From assembly GCA_009789175.1 (NCBI GenBank), contig CP046866.1, positions 248,001-312,000 on the forward strand: DNA of 64,000 bases, given 5' to 3'. Under the pieces are notes generated by a model. It did no database searches and was not told the origin of the DNA. It saw only the letters and a list, made by a program, of their open reading frames with translations. Every line of letters begins with the position of its first letter. Positions within the stretch are counted from its first letter, which is position 1. Positions 51,442-61,251 of the stretch are shown here, piece by piece. Position numbers and translations under genes: made by a program. This stretch comes from Salinibaculum litoreum. GTDB lineage: Archaea > Halobacteriota > Halobacteria > Halobacteriales > Haloarculaceae.

Positions 51442-53175
51442 ATGACCAACGACGAGATAGCAACATTGCTGGAGGAGTTTGCCGACCTGCTGGAGGCACA
51501 GGACGTCGAGTACAAACCCCGCGCGTACCGTCGGGCCGCCGAGAACATCCGCGACCACCCCGAATCCGTCGAGACACTCGCTGCGGACGGCGAAGACGCC
51601 GTCGCGTCTATCGACCGCGTCGGCGACGCTATCGCCTCGAAAGTCGTCGAGTACGTCGAGACGGGGACCATCGAGGAACTCGACGAGCTCCGTGCGGAGT
51701 TGCCCGTCGAGATGGACGCGCTCACGAGCGTCGACGGCGTCGGTCCCAAGACGGTCGGCACGCTCTATGAGGAGCTGGGCATCGAGACGCTGGACGACCT
51801 CGAAGCCGCCGCGGAGGCCGGCGACATCCAGGAGGTGAGCGGCTTCGGCGCGAAGACCGAGGCGAACATCCTCGACGGCATCGACTTCGCCCGGCAGGCC
51901 CACGAGCGCTCACTGCTGGGTGCGGCCATCCCCCAGGGCGAAGCGGTCCGGGACTACCTCCGTGACCTGCCGACGGTCGAGCGGGCGGAGCTCGCGGGGT
52001 CGATTCGCCGTTGGAGGCCCACTGTCGGCGACGTGGACGTACTCGCCGCCAGTGAGGACGCCCAGGCCGTGGTCGACTCCTTCACTGACTGGCCCGAGGC
52101 CGACGATGTCATCGAGGCCGGTACCGGCAAGGCGAGCGTCCGCGCGGGCGGTGTCCGGGTTGACCTCCGTGTCGTCGCGCCCGAGGCGTTCGGTAGCGCC
52201 CTCCAGTATTTCACGGGTAGCTGGGACCACAACGTCACGCTCCGCAACCGCGCTATCGAACGCGAGTTGAAGATGAACGAGTACGGTGTCTTCGACGTGA
52301 GCGATGTCGAGAACCCGGACAGCAAGCGCGCTGGCGAGCGCGTCGCCGGTGTGACTGAGGAGGAGATGTACGACGCCGTGGGGTTGCCGTGGATTCCGCC
52401 GGAACTCCGGGAGGACCGCGGGGAGATTGTCGCCGCAGCCGAGGGCGACCTGCCGGAGCTTCTCACGGCGGCCGACGTGTGCGGTGACCTGCACGTCCAC
52501 ACCGACTGGTCCGACGGCACCGAGTCCATCCGGTCGATGGTCGAGGGCGCGACCCGCTTCGGTCACGACTATATCGCCATCACTGACCACGCCACTGGAC
52601 CTGGGATGGTCGGCGGCGTCGGCCTCGACGATGCCGACATCCGGGAGCAACTCCCCGACCTCCGGGCCGTCGCCGACGATGCGGACATCACCGTCTTCGC
52701 CGGCATCGAGGCCAATATCGCAACCGACGGCTCCGTTTCGGTGGCAGGGGACGTACTCGCAGAACTGGATTTCGTCGTTGCCTCACCACATGCGGGGCTG
52801 GATGGCGACGGCACGGACCGCCTCGTCGCGGCCGTGAAACACCCCGAGGTCGACGCTATCGGCCATCCGACGGGTCGGCGTCTCAACGAGCGAAACGGGC
52901 TGGAAATCGACATCGACCGCCTCGCCAGCGTCGCGGCTGCCCACGATACCGCACTCGAAATCAACGCCACCCCCCAGCGACTCGACCTCGCCGGCCGAGC
53001 CGTCAAGACGGCCATCGACGCCGGTGCACCGATTGTCATCAACACCGACGCTCACCGCACGAGCAGCTACGAGTTTGTCCGCTACGGCGTCCACACCGCC
53101 CGTCGTGGCTGGGCAACGCCTGGGGATGTTCTCAATACCCGCGACAGCGGCGAGATAGCGTCGTTCCTCGGGTGA
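51442..53175 (+). CDS. polX: family X DNA polymerase with PHP domain
   Basis: The 577-aa protein has the PolX helix-hairpin-helix region (VDGVGPKTVGTLYEELGI; VSGFGAKTEANILDGI), the nucleotidyl-transfer GDVDVLAAS with partner GVRVDLRVVAPEAF, the SWDHNVTLRNRAIERELKMN helix, and a C-terminal PHP domain (DLHVHTDWSDGTESI; AITDHATGPGM; NTDAHRTSSYEFVR). It is a DNA-repair polymerase with a nuclease-type PHP centre. Confidence 0.93.
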   Translation: MTNDEIATLLEEFADLLEAQDVEYKPRAYRRAAENIRDHPESVETLAADGEDAVASIDRVGDAIASKVVEYVETGTIEELDELRAELPVEMDALTSVDGVGPKTVGTLYEELGIETLDDLEAAAEAGDIQEVSGFGAKTEANILDGIDFARQAHERSLLGAAIPQGEAVRDYLRDLPTVERAELAGSIRRWRPTVGDVDVLAASEDAQAVVDSFTDWPEADDVIEAGTGKASVRAGGVRVDLRVVAPEAFGSALQYFTGSWDHNVTLRNRAIERELKMNEYGVFDVSDVENPDSKRAGERVAGVTEEEMYDAVGLPWIPPELREDRGEIVAAAEGDLPELLTAADVCGDLHVHTDWSDGTESIRSMVEGATRFGHDYIAITDHATGPGMVGGVGLDDADIREQLPDLRAVADDADITVFAGIEANIATDGSVSVAGDVLAELDFVVASPHAGLDGDGTDRLVAAVKHPEVDAIGHPTGRRLNERNGLEIDIDRLASVAAAHDTALEINATPQRLDLAGRAVKTAIDAGAPIVINTDAHRTSSYEFVRYGVHTARRGWATPGDVLNTRDSGEIASFLG

Positions 53176-53345
53176 GTCGACTGGTCCGGTCTGGCGCCGG
53201 TTCCGACCGGACCCGACGCTATGTGTCCGAATTCCAACACACTGGGTGGAAAGCGACGACTCTCACGACTGGCGGCCGGACACCGTTGGTATGCGTGATT
53301 CCTCCGATGGTGACACTGGCGGCGACGGCCCCTCGTAGCCTCAGG

Positions 53346-55019
53346 TCAGGCTTCTTCGTCCCCGCTGGCTCTGGGCAGTTCGATAGTGACGACGGTCCCG
53401 GTGGGGTCGCGCTGGACGAACCGCAGCGTCCCCTCGGAGCGTTTGACAATCCAGTACGACAGCCAGAGGCCGACGCCGCTGCCGTGTTCCAGTCCGGTCT
53501 CGGTCCCCCGTTCCAGTACCTCGATTTCGTGGGCCGGGATGCCGGGGCCGTTGTCCGCGACCGAGAGTTTGACCGTCCCGTCGTCGACTTCGGTCCAGAC
53601 GCGAACCCACGGGTCGTCGCTGTCGTTGTGCTCGAAGGCGTTTTCGACGATGCTCTGGACGCCGTACTCCAGTGCGCTGATGGCGTCGACTTCGAGGTCT
53701 TCCCCGACCTCGGTTTCCAGTTCCACCTCGGGATAGTCGCCGCTGACCGACTCACAGACCTTGTCGACAACCCCCGAGCAGTCGATGGCCGTGGTCCCCT
53801 CTTTCGCGCTCTCGATTGCGCTGTCGATGTGGCGGGCCTTCTCGCTGTGTGAGAGCAGGCGCTCTGCGGTTTCGGTGATGGTGTCTAGAATGTCCTCCCG
53901 GCGTTCCTCGTCGTCGAAGACGGGGATGAGTTCTGCCTGGCCCTGGATGACAGTCATCTCGTTTTTCAGGTTGTGCCGGAGGACGCGGTTGACGACGCTC
54001 AGTTGCTGTTCGCGCTCGCGAATCTTCTCCTCGCGGCGTTCCAGCCCCGAGGCGAGTTCGTTGAACCCGTCGCTCATCTGTCGCCACTCCTCGGCGGCCT
54101 CCAGTTCCACCTCGTGGTCGTAGTTCCCCGACTCCAGTTCGGCGAAGCCATCGAGCAGGCGACGCGTCTGGCGGAGATTCGTTCGGTACTCCCAGACCCC
54201 AAGCAGGACGAAGGAGAGAAACACCATCCCCAGGCCGGCGCTCTGGACGGCCCGCAGGGTGCCCAGCCGTTCGGTCAACTGTGAGCGGTCACGGCGCATG
54301 GTCAACTGCCAGTCCGTCGCTTCGATGGCTGCGGTACTATCGATGCTCTGGTCGAAGGACTCCTCTTCCCCGTCCAGCGTCAGTGTCGCTCCACTCGCAT
54401 TTTTGCCGGTAATCTCGACTGTTTGTCGCTCCGTCTCCAGTGGCTGTTTGGCGGCAAACAGTCGCGCCGAGTCGAGTCTGATTGCGCCGACGAGGAAGCC
54501 GGCCAGTTCTATCTCGCCCGACCCGTCGGAGGTGAGAACCTCCGAGCCAATTCTGACGGCCGTGAAGTTTCCGTCCGCACTCCGCTCGGGGGTGGCAATC
54601 ACTGTCGACACTTGGTCAATCTGCAACCGCTTGACGTACTGCCGGTCGCTGACGTTGCGCCCGACGGTTTCCCGTGCCTGGCTCTCGTCTACATGTCCTT
54701 CGAAGGCAATTATAGTGCCGTTCGGGTGGATGAACTGTGCTGCATAGAAGTTCGACCCGCGAACGAACGCCCTGAGGTTCTGCCTGACGGCCGAGCGATT
54801 ACTCGTGTCCGTTCGACCGGCAAACCCGCGAACGTATTCGACGCGGTTCTCGACCGCACTGTTAACCTGCCCCGCTGTCAGGTTGGCCGTCCGGTCGACC
54901 TCCTGTTGTTCCTGCTCGATGAGTTGCTGTTTGAACTGCTCGGTGGAGACGAACAGAACGCTGCCCAGGACGAGCATGACGGCGAGGAAGACGAGTGCGT
55001 ACTTCGTCCTGAGACGCAT
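53346..55019 (-). CDS. sensor histidine kinase with extracytoplasmic sensor domain
   Basis: The 557-aa protein has an N-terminal TM helix (about 8-25), an extracytoplasmic sensing region of about 220 aa with a Cache-like FYAAQFIHPNGTIIAFEGHV, a second TM helix (about 266-286), HAMP-like RRLLDGFAELESGNYDHEVE, a coiled coil, the H-box VNRVLRHNLKNEMTVIQGQA, N-box SIVENAFEHND, G1 LSVADNGPGIPAHE and G2 GSGVGLWLSYWIV. No partner response regulator lies next to it. Confidence 0.9.
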   Translation of the reverse strand: MRLRTKYALVFLAVMLVLGSVLFVSTEQFKQQLIEQEQQEVDRTANLTAGQVNSAVENRVEYVRGFAGRTDTSNRSAVRQNLRAFVRGSNFYAAQFIHPNGTIIAFEGHVDESQARETVGRNVSDRQYVKRLQIDQVSTVIATPERSADGNFTAVRIGSEVLTSDGSGEIELAGFLVGAIRLDSARLFAAKQPLETERQTVEITGKNASGATLTLDGEEESFDQSIDSTAAIEATDWQLTMRRDRSQLTERLGTLRAVQSAGLGMVFLSFVLLGVWEYRTNLRQTRRLLDGFAELESGNYDHEVELEAAEEWRQMSDGFNELASGLERREEKIREREQQLSVVNRVLRHNLKNEMTVIQGQAELIPVFDDEERREDILDTITETAERLLSHSEKARHIDSAIESAKEGTTAIDCSGVVDKVCESVSGDYPEVELETEVGEDLEVDAISALEYGVQSIVENAFEHNDSDDPWVRVWTEVDDGTVKLSVADNGPGIPAHEIEVLERGTETGLEHGSGVGLWLSYWIVKRSEGTLRFVQRDPTGTVVTIELPRASGDEEA

Positions 55020-55116
55020 ACCGTCTCATTGCAGATTGGCTGCTATAACGTTCCCGGTCGTTACCGGCGGTTGACACACCCTTTAGTCCCTGGCACACGA
55101 TAGCCGGTATATCGGC

Positions 55117-55569
55117 ATGACCCGTCGTTTCCTGCTGGATGCGATGCTTGGCAAACTTGCCACATATCTCCGGATGTGTGGCTATGATGCCGCCTACACG
55201 CTGGACGAGGGCATCACCGAGGACGAGGCGATACTTGCACGCGCCCGCGCTGAGGACCGGACGCTTTGCACGCGCAGTCGGACACTCGCGGACCGGGCCG
55301 AGGACGCGCTCTTGCTCGACTCCCGGGAGATCGAGGACCAACTTCGGGAACTCGCCGATGCCGGCGTGGACCTGACCCTCGCGGCGGAACCCTCCCGCTG
55401 TGGCGTCTGCAATGGACTCGTCGACCGCGTGGGTCCGGACGAACGGACGCCCGACTACGCGCCCGACCCCGCAGAGGTGGCCGTCTGGCGCTGTACGGAC
55501 TGTGGCCAGCACTTCTGGCAGGGCAGTCACTGGGACGACGTGGCCGAGACGCTGGCCAGTCTGGACTAG
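55117..55569 (+). CDS. Mut7-C RNase-domain protein with zinc ribbon
   Basis: The 150-aa protein begins RRFLLDAMLGKLATYLRMCG, the Mut7-C (PIN-like) pattern with D7 and later acidic residues, and ends with a zinc ribbon: C-x2-C in SRCGVCNGLVDRV and C-x2-C in WRCTDCGQHFWQGSHW. Likely an RNA nuclease or RNA-binding protein. Confidence 0.83.
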   Translation: MTRRFLLDAMLGKLATYLRMCGYDAAYTLDEGITEDEAILARARAEDRTLCTRSRTLADRAEDALLLDSREIEDQLRELADAGVDLTLAAEPSRCGVCNGLVDRVGPDERTPDYAPDPAEVAVWRCTDCGQHFWQGSHWDDVAETLASLD

Positions 55570-55687
55570 TCCCGGCCAGGACGGTTCCCCTCTGGGACGA
55601 CAGTGGTTGCTCTCGTGTTTGACACCCAACAGCGGTCGCCGTTCGAGTTCGGAACGCCGATGTACCCCCTGCGAGTACAGTCGAGTG

Positions 55688-56167
55688 ATGACCCTTTCAG
55701 CGGAGGCACGGGAGCGACTCGAAGACATCGTCGAGTTGCAACCGACCAAAAACGCCGCCCTCCAGGAGCGGTGGGGACTGGACAGCGGGAGCGAGGTGCA
55801 CTCGTATCTCGAATCCGAACTGAAAGACTACTACTACCGCAACGAGGACAGTCTCATCTGTGCAACCCCGGAGGCCGAAGCCATCGTCGCCGGCGAGGAG
55901 ACCGACGACAGCGAGCGGGTCGTCGACGCGACGGACCTGCAGGCCGCAACGCTTGACGTGTTGCCCGAACCCGACGAAGAGTCCCAGAGTGTGGTCGCCA
56001 CACTGCACGCGCTCCAGGACGTGGGTCGGGACCCATCGGTCGACGACGTGCGCTCGGCGCTGCACAGTCTCGTCGATAAGGGTGCCGTCGAGCGGGTTCG
56101 CAAAACTGTCCCGACGTTCAGGCTGGCGCTGTCCCGGGAGTCGATTCGGCTCCGCGAGGAAACCTGA
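55688..56167 (+). CDS. conserved haloarchaeal protein (DUF5797-like)
   Basis: The 159-aa protein has ARERLEDIVELQPTKNAALQ, then ERWGLDSGSEVHSYLESELK, DYYYRNEDSLICATPEAEAI and DVRSALHSLVDKGAVERVRK (a winged-helix-like end). I recall this as DUF5797. Function unknown, perhaps DNA-binding. The ATG at 55688 is used; the same frame is open from 55400. Confidence 0.72.
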   Translation: MTLSAEARERLEDIVELQPTKNAALQERWGLDSGSEVHSYLESELKDYYYRNEDSLICATPEAEAIVAGEETDDSERVVDATDLQAATLDVLPEPDEESQSVVATLHALQDVGRDPSVDDVRSALHSLVDKGAVERVRKTVPTFRLALSRESIRLREET

Positions 56168-56190
56168 CTCCGTCCACGGGTGGGGACCCA

Positions 56191-56346
56191 CTACAGCGCG
56201 AGAAACAGGAGATACGGCAGGACAAACAGCGCCACGAACAGGCCGAGTAACACGATACCGTAGCTCACACCAGTCGCCACCGCCGTCAGCCACGCCGGGT
56301 GGTCGAATCCTCCGAGAGTGTCCATACCGACACTGTCGGCTGGCAT
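56191..56346 (-). CDS. small single-pass membrane protein
   Basis: The 51-aa protein (alternative start at 56325, 44 aa) is a polar start MPADSVGMDTLGGFDHPAWL followed by a hydrophobic segment LTAVATGVSYGIVLLGLFVA and LFVLPYLLFLAL. Haloarchaea have related small proteins (DUF7550-like, as I recall). Function unknown. Confidence 0.6.
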   Translation of the reverse strand: MPADSVGMDTLGGFDHPAWLTAVATGVSYGIVLLGLFVALFVLPYLLFLAL

Positions 56347-56394
56347 GCTCAAATACGTACGGGGACTTTTGCCTGCTGCGTCCCACCTAGCAGT

Positions 56395-56565
56395 ATGGCA
56401 GATGCCAAATACGTCTACACGACCCACGTGACAGATACCAGAGGCGGGAAAATCAGCTCCATCGAGTCGGTCATCAACGAACACGCCAACGAGGGCTGGC
56501 GGTTCGTGGAGACGCTGGAACAGGACGGCACGACTGTCGGCCTGGTCTTCGAACAGGAACGGTAG
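56395..56565 (+). CDS. DUF4177-like protein
   Basis: The 56-aa protein KYVYTTHVTDTRGGKISSIE, VINEHANEGWRFVETLEQDG and TTVGLVFEQER has the pattern of DUF4177, with the conserved LN..G.EGWELV-like segment NEHANEGWRFV. Function unknown. Confidence 0.75.
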   Translation: MADAKYVYTTHVTDTRGGKISSIESVINEHANEGWRFVETLEQDGTTVGLVFEQER

Positions 56566-56583
56566 TCTGCCCGCCCGACGGGT

Positions 56584-56874
56584 TTACATACCCATGTCTT
56601 CGGCAGCGTCGGGCACCGGCAGGTCGTGCGGTGACCGCCCGAGCAACTCCGCGGCATGGTCGAGCGCCATGTCGAACCCGTAGTATCGCTCCAGTTCGTC
56701 ACCGTCCGGTCCGGTCCGTACTTTCAGCATCGCGTAGCCCTCGATGTTCTGGGCGATGGCGGCTTGTCCGCCGTTGTTCTCGAAGGAGAGAATCCGCTCG
56801 CCATCGGTCTCGCGGTACGTCGCCGTAATGTCCTCGGTGCTGGCAGTCCGGTCCTCGCTGTCGGCGTCGGTCAT
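56584..56874 (-). CDS. conserved haloarchaeal protein, unknown
   Basis: The 96-aa protein has a polar start, then ITATYRETDGERILSFENNG, GQAAIAQNIEGYAMLKVRTG and YYGFDMALDHAAELLGRSPH. I recall similar haloarchaeal proteins (DUF7111-like) but cannot assign a function. Confidence 0.65.
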   Translation of the reverse strand: MTDADSEDRTASTEDITATYRETDGERILSFENNGGQAAIAQNIEGYAMLKVRTGPDGDELERYYGFDMALDHAAELLGRSPHDLPVPDAAEDMGM

Positions 56875-57064
56875 CGTCAGGTGATTGGACTGCGAACGGT
56901 TGAATCTCTAGGAATAACCCGACACAGACGGCCTTTACATGAAAAGTGGGTGATGTGGTGGTTGCTGTTTCGCGGCATACTCCTTAGTACGCCGCTGATA
57001 GTGACTCTGACAGCGCGACGGCCCGGATTTGAGACAGTATCAATGCTGAAATTCAGGACTGTGC

Positions 57065-57071
57065 TTATATA
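57065..57071 (+). promoter_or_regulatory. TATA box of STAS-like gene
   Basis: TTATATA is centred 26 nt before the ATG at 57094, suggesting a leaderless gene. Confidence 0.55.
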
Positions 57072-57093
57072 CTACCGCTCCATACATTGGTCC

Positions 57094-57486
57094 ATGGTAT
57101 CAATACACAATATCGATAACGTAGAGTACGAATCCAGGGAGAACGTCGGTGTCTGGCACATTACTGACTTTTCCGCATACTTTCAGTCCGAGGGGGATGT
57201 CAAAAAGAGTGAAGAACACTTCCGTAACGAGGCAACGAAAGACCAGATAGACGGCACGGTAATCGCCATCGAAAATGCCGAAGAACTCGGCAGCGATATG
57301 CGAGAGACACTCGACCACATCAGTGAGGAGTGGTCGGCGCTGGCCAACGATGTTTCGATAGAACGGCTCGCATACGTCGCTGACGGCATGATGGCTAACA
57401 CGGTGAAGATGAACGTCAAATCTGACACCGACACGGAGGCGTTCGATTCCGTCGAGGACGCCGTCGAATGGTGCCAACAGGCTTGA
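57094..57486 (+). CDS. SpoIIAA/STAS-like protein
   Basis: The 130-aa protein starts MVSIHNIDNVEYESRENVGV, contains IDGTVIAIENAEELGSDMRE and HISEEWSALANDVSIERLAY, and ends FDSVEDAVEWCQQA. The alternation of strands and helices matches the SpoIIAA/Crl-type STAS fold. The longer frame starting at 56656 is not used because the leaderless TATA box points to 57094. A regulatory role is inference. Confidence 0.65.
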   Translation: MVSIHNIDNVEYESRENVGVWHITDFSAYFQSEGDVKKSEEHFRNEATKDQIDGTVIAIENAEELGSDMRETLDHISEEWSALANDVSIERLAYVADGMMANTVKMNVKSDTDTEAFDSVEDAVEWCQQA

Positions 57487-57658
57487 TACCCTCGGTTGTA
57501 CGTACGTGAAGGCCACGACGACCGCAACCTGCTGGCCTCTGTAGCGGACAGGGAGTCAGGGACCGACTCAATCTCTCCGGGCGGTAGTTCGCAGACTCGC
57601 TTCTGTCACTCCGGCAGAACGGAGGATATTTGTCGGGGCTCACCCCACCTCCGGTAGC

Positions 57659-59095
57659 ATGGGCGAACGTGCAGTCCCCTTCAGGACGCGCGCCCGCGGT
57701 ATCCTCCGGGACCGCATCGCTGTCGACGCGCGGGCGCTGGCTGCCTTTCGCATCGGACTCGGCACACTCCTACTGGTGGACCTGCTACGGCGCAGCGGGA
57801 ATCTCGTTGCCTTCTACACCGACTCGGGTGTCGTCCCGCGGTCGGCACTCGCCACGCAGGCCCCCGCATTTCGGCACCTCTCCATTCACGCTCTCTCGGG
57901 GAGTGTCTGGTGGCAGGTCACGCTTTTTATTCTCGCCGGCCTGGCCGCACTCTCGTTACTTCTCGGCTATCGGACGACGCTTGCGACGGCCATCTCGTTT
58001 GTCCTCCTGATTTCTCTGCACGCGCGCAATCCTGCCATCCTCCACGGCGGGGACTCCCTGTTGCGACAGTTGTTGCTGTGGGCGATTTTTCTCCCGCTCG
58101 GCGAGCGCTGGGCCGTCGATGCCGTCCATCGCGACGACCGTCAGGCACGCGACCGCATCGTCAGTCTTGCGACCGCCGCTCTCCTGTTGCAGGTCGTCAT
58201 CGTCTATGCGACCAATGCGGTCATGAAACTCCGGGGCGACGCCTGGCCCGACGGGATGGCCGTCGAGTACGCCTTCGCGCTCACTCGGCACACGTCGTGG
58301 GCAGGGGAGTGGATTGCCCAGTTCCCGACGCTGCTGACTGTCGCGAACTATTTCTGGCTCGCTTTGCTCGTCGTGTCGCCGCTGCTGGTCGTTCTGACAG
58401 GCTGGCGACGGAGCGCACTCGCGACTGCGTTCGTCGGCTGTCACGCCGGTTTGGTCGTCTTCATGACGCTTGGCACGTTCCCGTTTATCTCTATCGTGGC
58501 ACTGGTCCCCTTTCTCCACGCTGGCGTCTGGGACCGCCTGCCGACACTATCCGCGAGGCGGGTCGAATCACTCGCTGACGCGTGTCCTGACTGGCGACTG
58601 CGGTCGTCTGCCCGGGGACGACTCGCCGCCGCTGCCCGCGTTCTCGTGGCCGGACTGCTGGTGACGATGCTCCTGATAAACGGTATCAGCCTCGGCCTCG
58701 TCCAGCCACCAGGCGACCCACCCGACAGCGTCACGGACAAGGGGTGGGACATGTTCGCGCCCCGACCGCCGACGGAGGACAGCTACTACGTCGCACCCGC
58801 GACGCTTGAGTCAGGCGAGCGCGTCGACGCTCTCAGGGAAGCGCCAGTCACGTGGCAACGACCCGCCGATGTCAGCGATACCTTCGGCAACGAGCGCTGG
58901 CGGAAGCTCCTGTACCAACTCGACAGCGACCCCGAACGGCAACTCCGGGAGCCACTCGCCGGCTATCTCTGCTCGCGCTGGAATCAGCGCCACGACGACC
59001 GGATGACACACCTCCGGCTCGTCTACGTCTTCGACCCCACTGACGGCGGCGAGCGCGAGCGCATCAGCTTCGGGGCGTGGAACTGCACTGGCTGA
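57659..59095 (+). CDS. HTTM domain membrane protein
   Basis: The 478-aa membrane protein has about seven hydrophobic segments and the HTTM (horizontally transferred transmembrane) pattern, with LAAFRIGLGTLLLVDLLRRS, SGVVPRSALATQ and a conserved His in ISLHARNPAILHGGDSLLRQ. A soluble C-terminal domain of about 140 aa has GWDMFAPRPPTEDSYYVAP. The family resembles vitamin-K-dependent carboxylase membrane parts; function here unknown. Confidence 0.83.
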   Translation: MGERAVPFRTRARGILRDRIAVDARALAAFRIGLGTLLLVDLLRRSGNLVAFYTDSGVVPRSALATQAPAFRHLSIHALSGSVWWQVTLFILAGLAALSLLLGYRTTLATAISFVLLISLHARNPAILHGGDSLLRQLLLWAIFLPLGERWAVDAVHRDDRQARDRIVSLATAALLLQVVIVYATNAVMKLRGDAWPDGMAVEYAFALTRHTSWAGEWIAQFPTLLTVANYFWLALLVVSPLLVVLTGWRRSALATAFVGCHAGLVVFMTLGTFPFISIVALVPFLHAGVWDRLPTLSARRVESLADACPDWRLRSSARGRLAAAARVLVAGLLVTMLLINGISLGLVQPPGDPPDSVTDKGWDMFAPRPPTEDSYYVAPATLESGERVDALREAPVTWQRPADVSDTFGNERWRKLLYQLDSDPERQLREPLAGYLCSRWNQRHDDRMTHLRLVYVFDPTDGGERERISFGAWNCTG

Positions 59096-59149
59096 CCGCC
59101 GTCACGGTCGACCGCAACTGCAAAGCCCGACGCTCCCGCGGTACCGACA

Positions 59150-59425
59150 ATGACGAAGTTCCTCCAGAGCGGTCGGCGACGGGACCTCTGTGCCCTGCTG
59201 GCCGGCGAACGACTGCAGGCACAGGCGCTGAAATCCCGACTGGAGTCACACTACGACGAGCGTATCGAGCCAAAATCGTTCTACGGGGCGCTCGATGCGA
59301 TGGCGGACAGCGGCTTCGTCGCCACGGAAACCGATGGCATCCACGACGTGTACGTCCTTACTGAGGCCGGCGAGAAGCACCTGCGCGAGCACCACGACTG
59401 GCTCACCGACCAGCTATCCGAGTAA
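59150..59425 (+). CDS. PadR-like winged-helix regulator
   Basis: The 91-aa protein is a winged helix: RRRDLCALLAGERLQAQALK, SRLESHYDERIEPKSFYGAL and DAMADSGFVATETDGIHDVY, VLTEAGEKHLREH. It resembles PadR-type regulators without the C-terminal coil. It probably binds DNA; the target is unknown. Confidence 0.75.
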   Translation: MTKFLQSGRRRDLCALLAGERLQAQALKSRLESHYDERIEPKSFYGALDAMADSGFVATETDGIHDVYVLTEAGEKHLREHHDWLTDQLSE

Positions 59426-59626
59426 CTACTGAGATGGGTCGTCGGAGCCGTCGGCCTCCTCCTGTGCGTCGGCGAGTCGCTGGAGTCGGCGCTCCGCCGT
59501 GTACCGACCGTTGTACGCGGGGTCCAGATACACGTCGCCCGAGCCCTCGATGCGCTCGTCCGGGTCCTCGACGGCCCACCACTCGGCGAGGCGCGTCCAC
59601 AGACTGGAGAGGACGGCTCGTATCAT
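59426..59626 (-). CDS. small hypothetical protein
   Basis: The 66-aa protein MIRAVLSSLWTRLAEWWAVE, then an acidic mid-part and PAYNGRYTAERRLQRLADAQ, ends abutting the PadR gene (convergent, 59425/59426). A basic/aromatic N-terminal helix suggests membrane attachment. Function unknown. Confidence 0.5.
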   Translation of the reverse strand: MIRAVLSSLWTRLAEWWAVEDPDERIEGSGDVYLDPAYNGRYTAERRLQRLADAQEEADGSDDPSQ

Positions 59627-59702
59627 ACGTGACTATATGTACTCCGTACGGATGTATTTTTGGAGGATGTGTTGCTACGGGTGGCGGAAAAAGCCGCTCG
59701 TC

Positions 59703-60845
59703 CTATTCGAGAAGCTGGTCCGCGATGGTGTTCCGGAGTACTTCGCTGGTCCCCTCGTAGATTTCGTTGAGTTTGGCGTCGCGATAGAACCGCTCGGCGG
59801 GGAAGTCCTTGACGTAGCCGTAGCCGCCGTGAATCTGGATGCCCTCGTTGGCGACTTCCCGGGAGACCTCTGAGGAGTAGAGTTTGGCCTGTGCGGCTTC
59901 TTTGACGTATCGCTCACCGCGCATCTTCTTGTCCGCCGCCAGATGCATCAGCATGCGGGCGGCCTGGACTTTCGTATCCATATCCGCGAGTTTGTGCTGG
60001 ATCGCCTGGAAGTCGCTGATGGGCTGGTCGAACTGCTCGCGGTCCTGTGCGTATGCCAGAGCCTGGTCCAGAGCGGCCTGTGCGATACCCACACCGCGGG
60101 CCGCGATGGTGATTCGCCCGCCGTTGAGCGTCTTCAGGGCCTGCCGGAGACCGTCCCCCTCTTCGCCGATACGCCGGGCCTCCGGAATGCGCATCTCGTC
60201 GAAACGCAGTTCAGCGGTCGGACAGCCCTTGTCGCCGAGTTTGTGCTCGGTCCCCTCCACGATGAACCCGTCGTCCTCCTCGGGGCGGACGATGAACGAG
60301 GAGATTCCCTTGCCGCCGGCCTCCGGGTCGGTCTTGGCAAAGAGTGTGACCGTGTCAGCGACCGAGCCGTTGGAAATCCAGAGCTTCCCGCCGTTGATGA
60401 CGTACTCGTCACCGTCGCGTTCGGCGGTGGTCTCCATGGCAGGTACGTCACTGCCTGCACCGGCTTCGGAGAGTGCAAAGGCTCCGATCTCCTCACCTTC
60501 GGCCAGCGGGACGAGATACTCCTCTTTCTGGCGCTCCTCACCGAAGTCGTACACCATGTTACAGGCCAGCGAGATGTGTGCGGCGACGATGGTCCCGAGT
60601 CCGCCGCTGCCCCGGGAGATTTCTTCTAGCGCCATCGCATAGCTGTGATAATCCAGTCCGGCACCGCCGTACTCCTCGGGAATCGGCATGCCCATCAGCC
60701 CGAGTGTGGCCATCTCGTCGATGATGTCCTGGGGGAACTCGTCGGTCTCGTCGATATCACTCGCCTCTGGGACGACTTCCTCGTCGACAAACTCTGCAAC
60801 CATGTCCCGAATCTGCTGTTGCTCCTGTGTGGGACTGAAGTCCAT
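59703..60845 (-). CDS. acyl-CoA dehydrogenase
   Basis: The 380-aa flavoprotein begins MDFSPTQEQQQIRDMVAEFV, contains the ACADS signature ALSEAGAGSDVPAMETTAER, WISNGSVADTVTLFAKTD, the GVGIAQAALDQALAYAQDRE helix, and the catalytic base region LNEIYEGTSEVLRNTIAD (E in IYEGT). It oxidises acyl-CoA to enoyl-CoA. TATA-like DNA at 60870-60878 (minus strand) fits leaderless initiation. Confidence 0.93.
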   Translation of the reverse strand: MDFSPTQEQQQIRDMVAEFVDEEVVPEASDIDETDEFPQDIIDEMATLGLMGMPIPEEYGGAGLDYHSYAMALEEISRGSGGLGTIVAAHISLACNMVYDFGEERQKEEYLVPLAEGEEIGAFALSEAGAGSDVPAMETTAERDGDEYVINGGKLWISNGSVADTVTLFAKTDPEAGGKGISSFIVRPEEDDGFIVEGTEHKLGDKGCPTAELRFDEMRIPEARRIGEEGDGLRQALKTLNGGRITIAARGVGIAQAALDQALAYAQDREQFDQPISDFQAIQHKLADMDTKVQAARMLMHLAADKKMRGERYVKEAAQAKLYSSEVSREVANEGIQIHGGYGYVKDFPAERFYRDAKLNEIYEGTSEVLRNTIADQLLE

Positions 60846-61251
60846 ACAGGCGCTTGTTCCGGTGCCGTCATTATACTACTGCCGATGCCCGAAACCTGAC
60901 GACTCGATAGCCGTCGGGAGCGATACATAGGCGAACTGGGGTCGGTTTCGGAAGCGGTGCCGACTGGCTGTAATCGCCACTCTGCTGTCGAATCTGCACT
61001 CGAAAGGAGCGGGTTATGCCGGTACTGGGCCGGTGAGCAGACGCCCGAACTGTGTCGACCCCCAGCAGGTGTCGATGTCAGGGTCGTGTCCCTACAACGG
61101 CTGGCACCGAGAGCATCCCGCGACACTGCCCGTGCCGTCGTGAGTGACGGGGACACGGGAGAGTGCCCACCGTGCGGTATCGTTACCGTCCAGTCCCGGG
61201 TGATGAAAACGCCCGTGTCAGTTGAAGTACGTTCCCGCCCAACGCTTTCGT
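60846..61251. other. gap between acyl-CoA dehydrogenase and Usp genes
   Basis: No gene is supported. On the minus strand a TATA-like AGTATAATG (60870-60878) serves the acyl-CoA dehydrogenase gene. The rest has ordinary GC and no clear structure; a short CCGTC/GACGG pair occurs near 61136-61151. Confidence 0.5.
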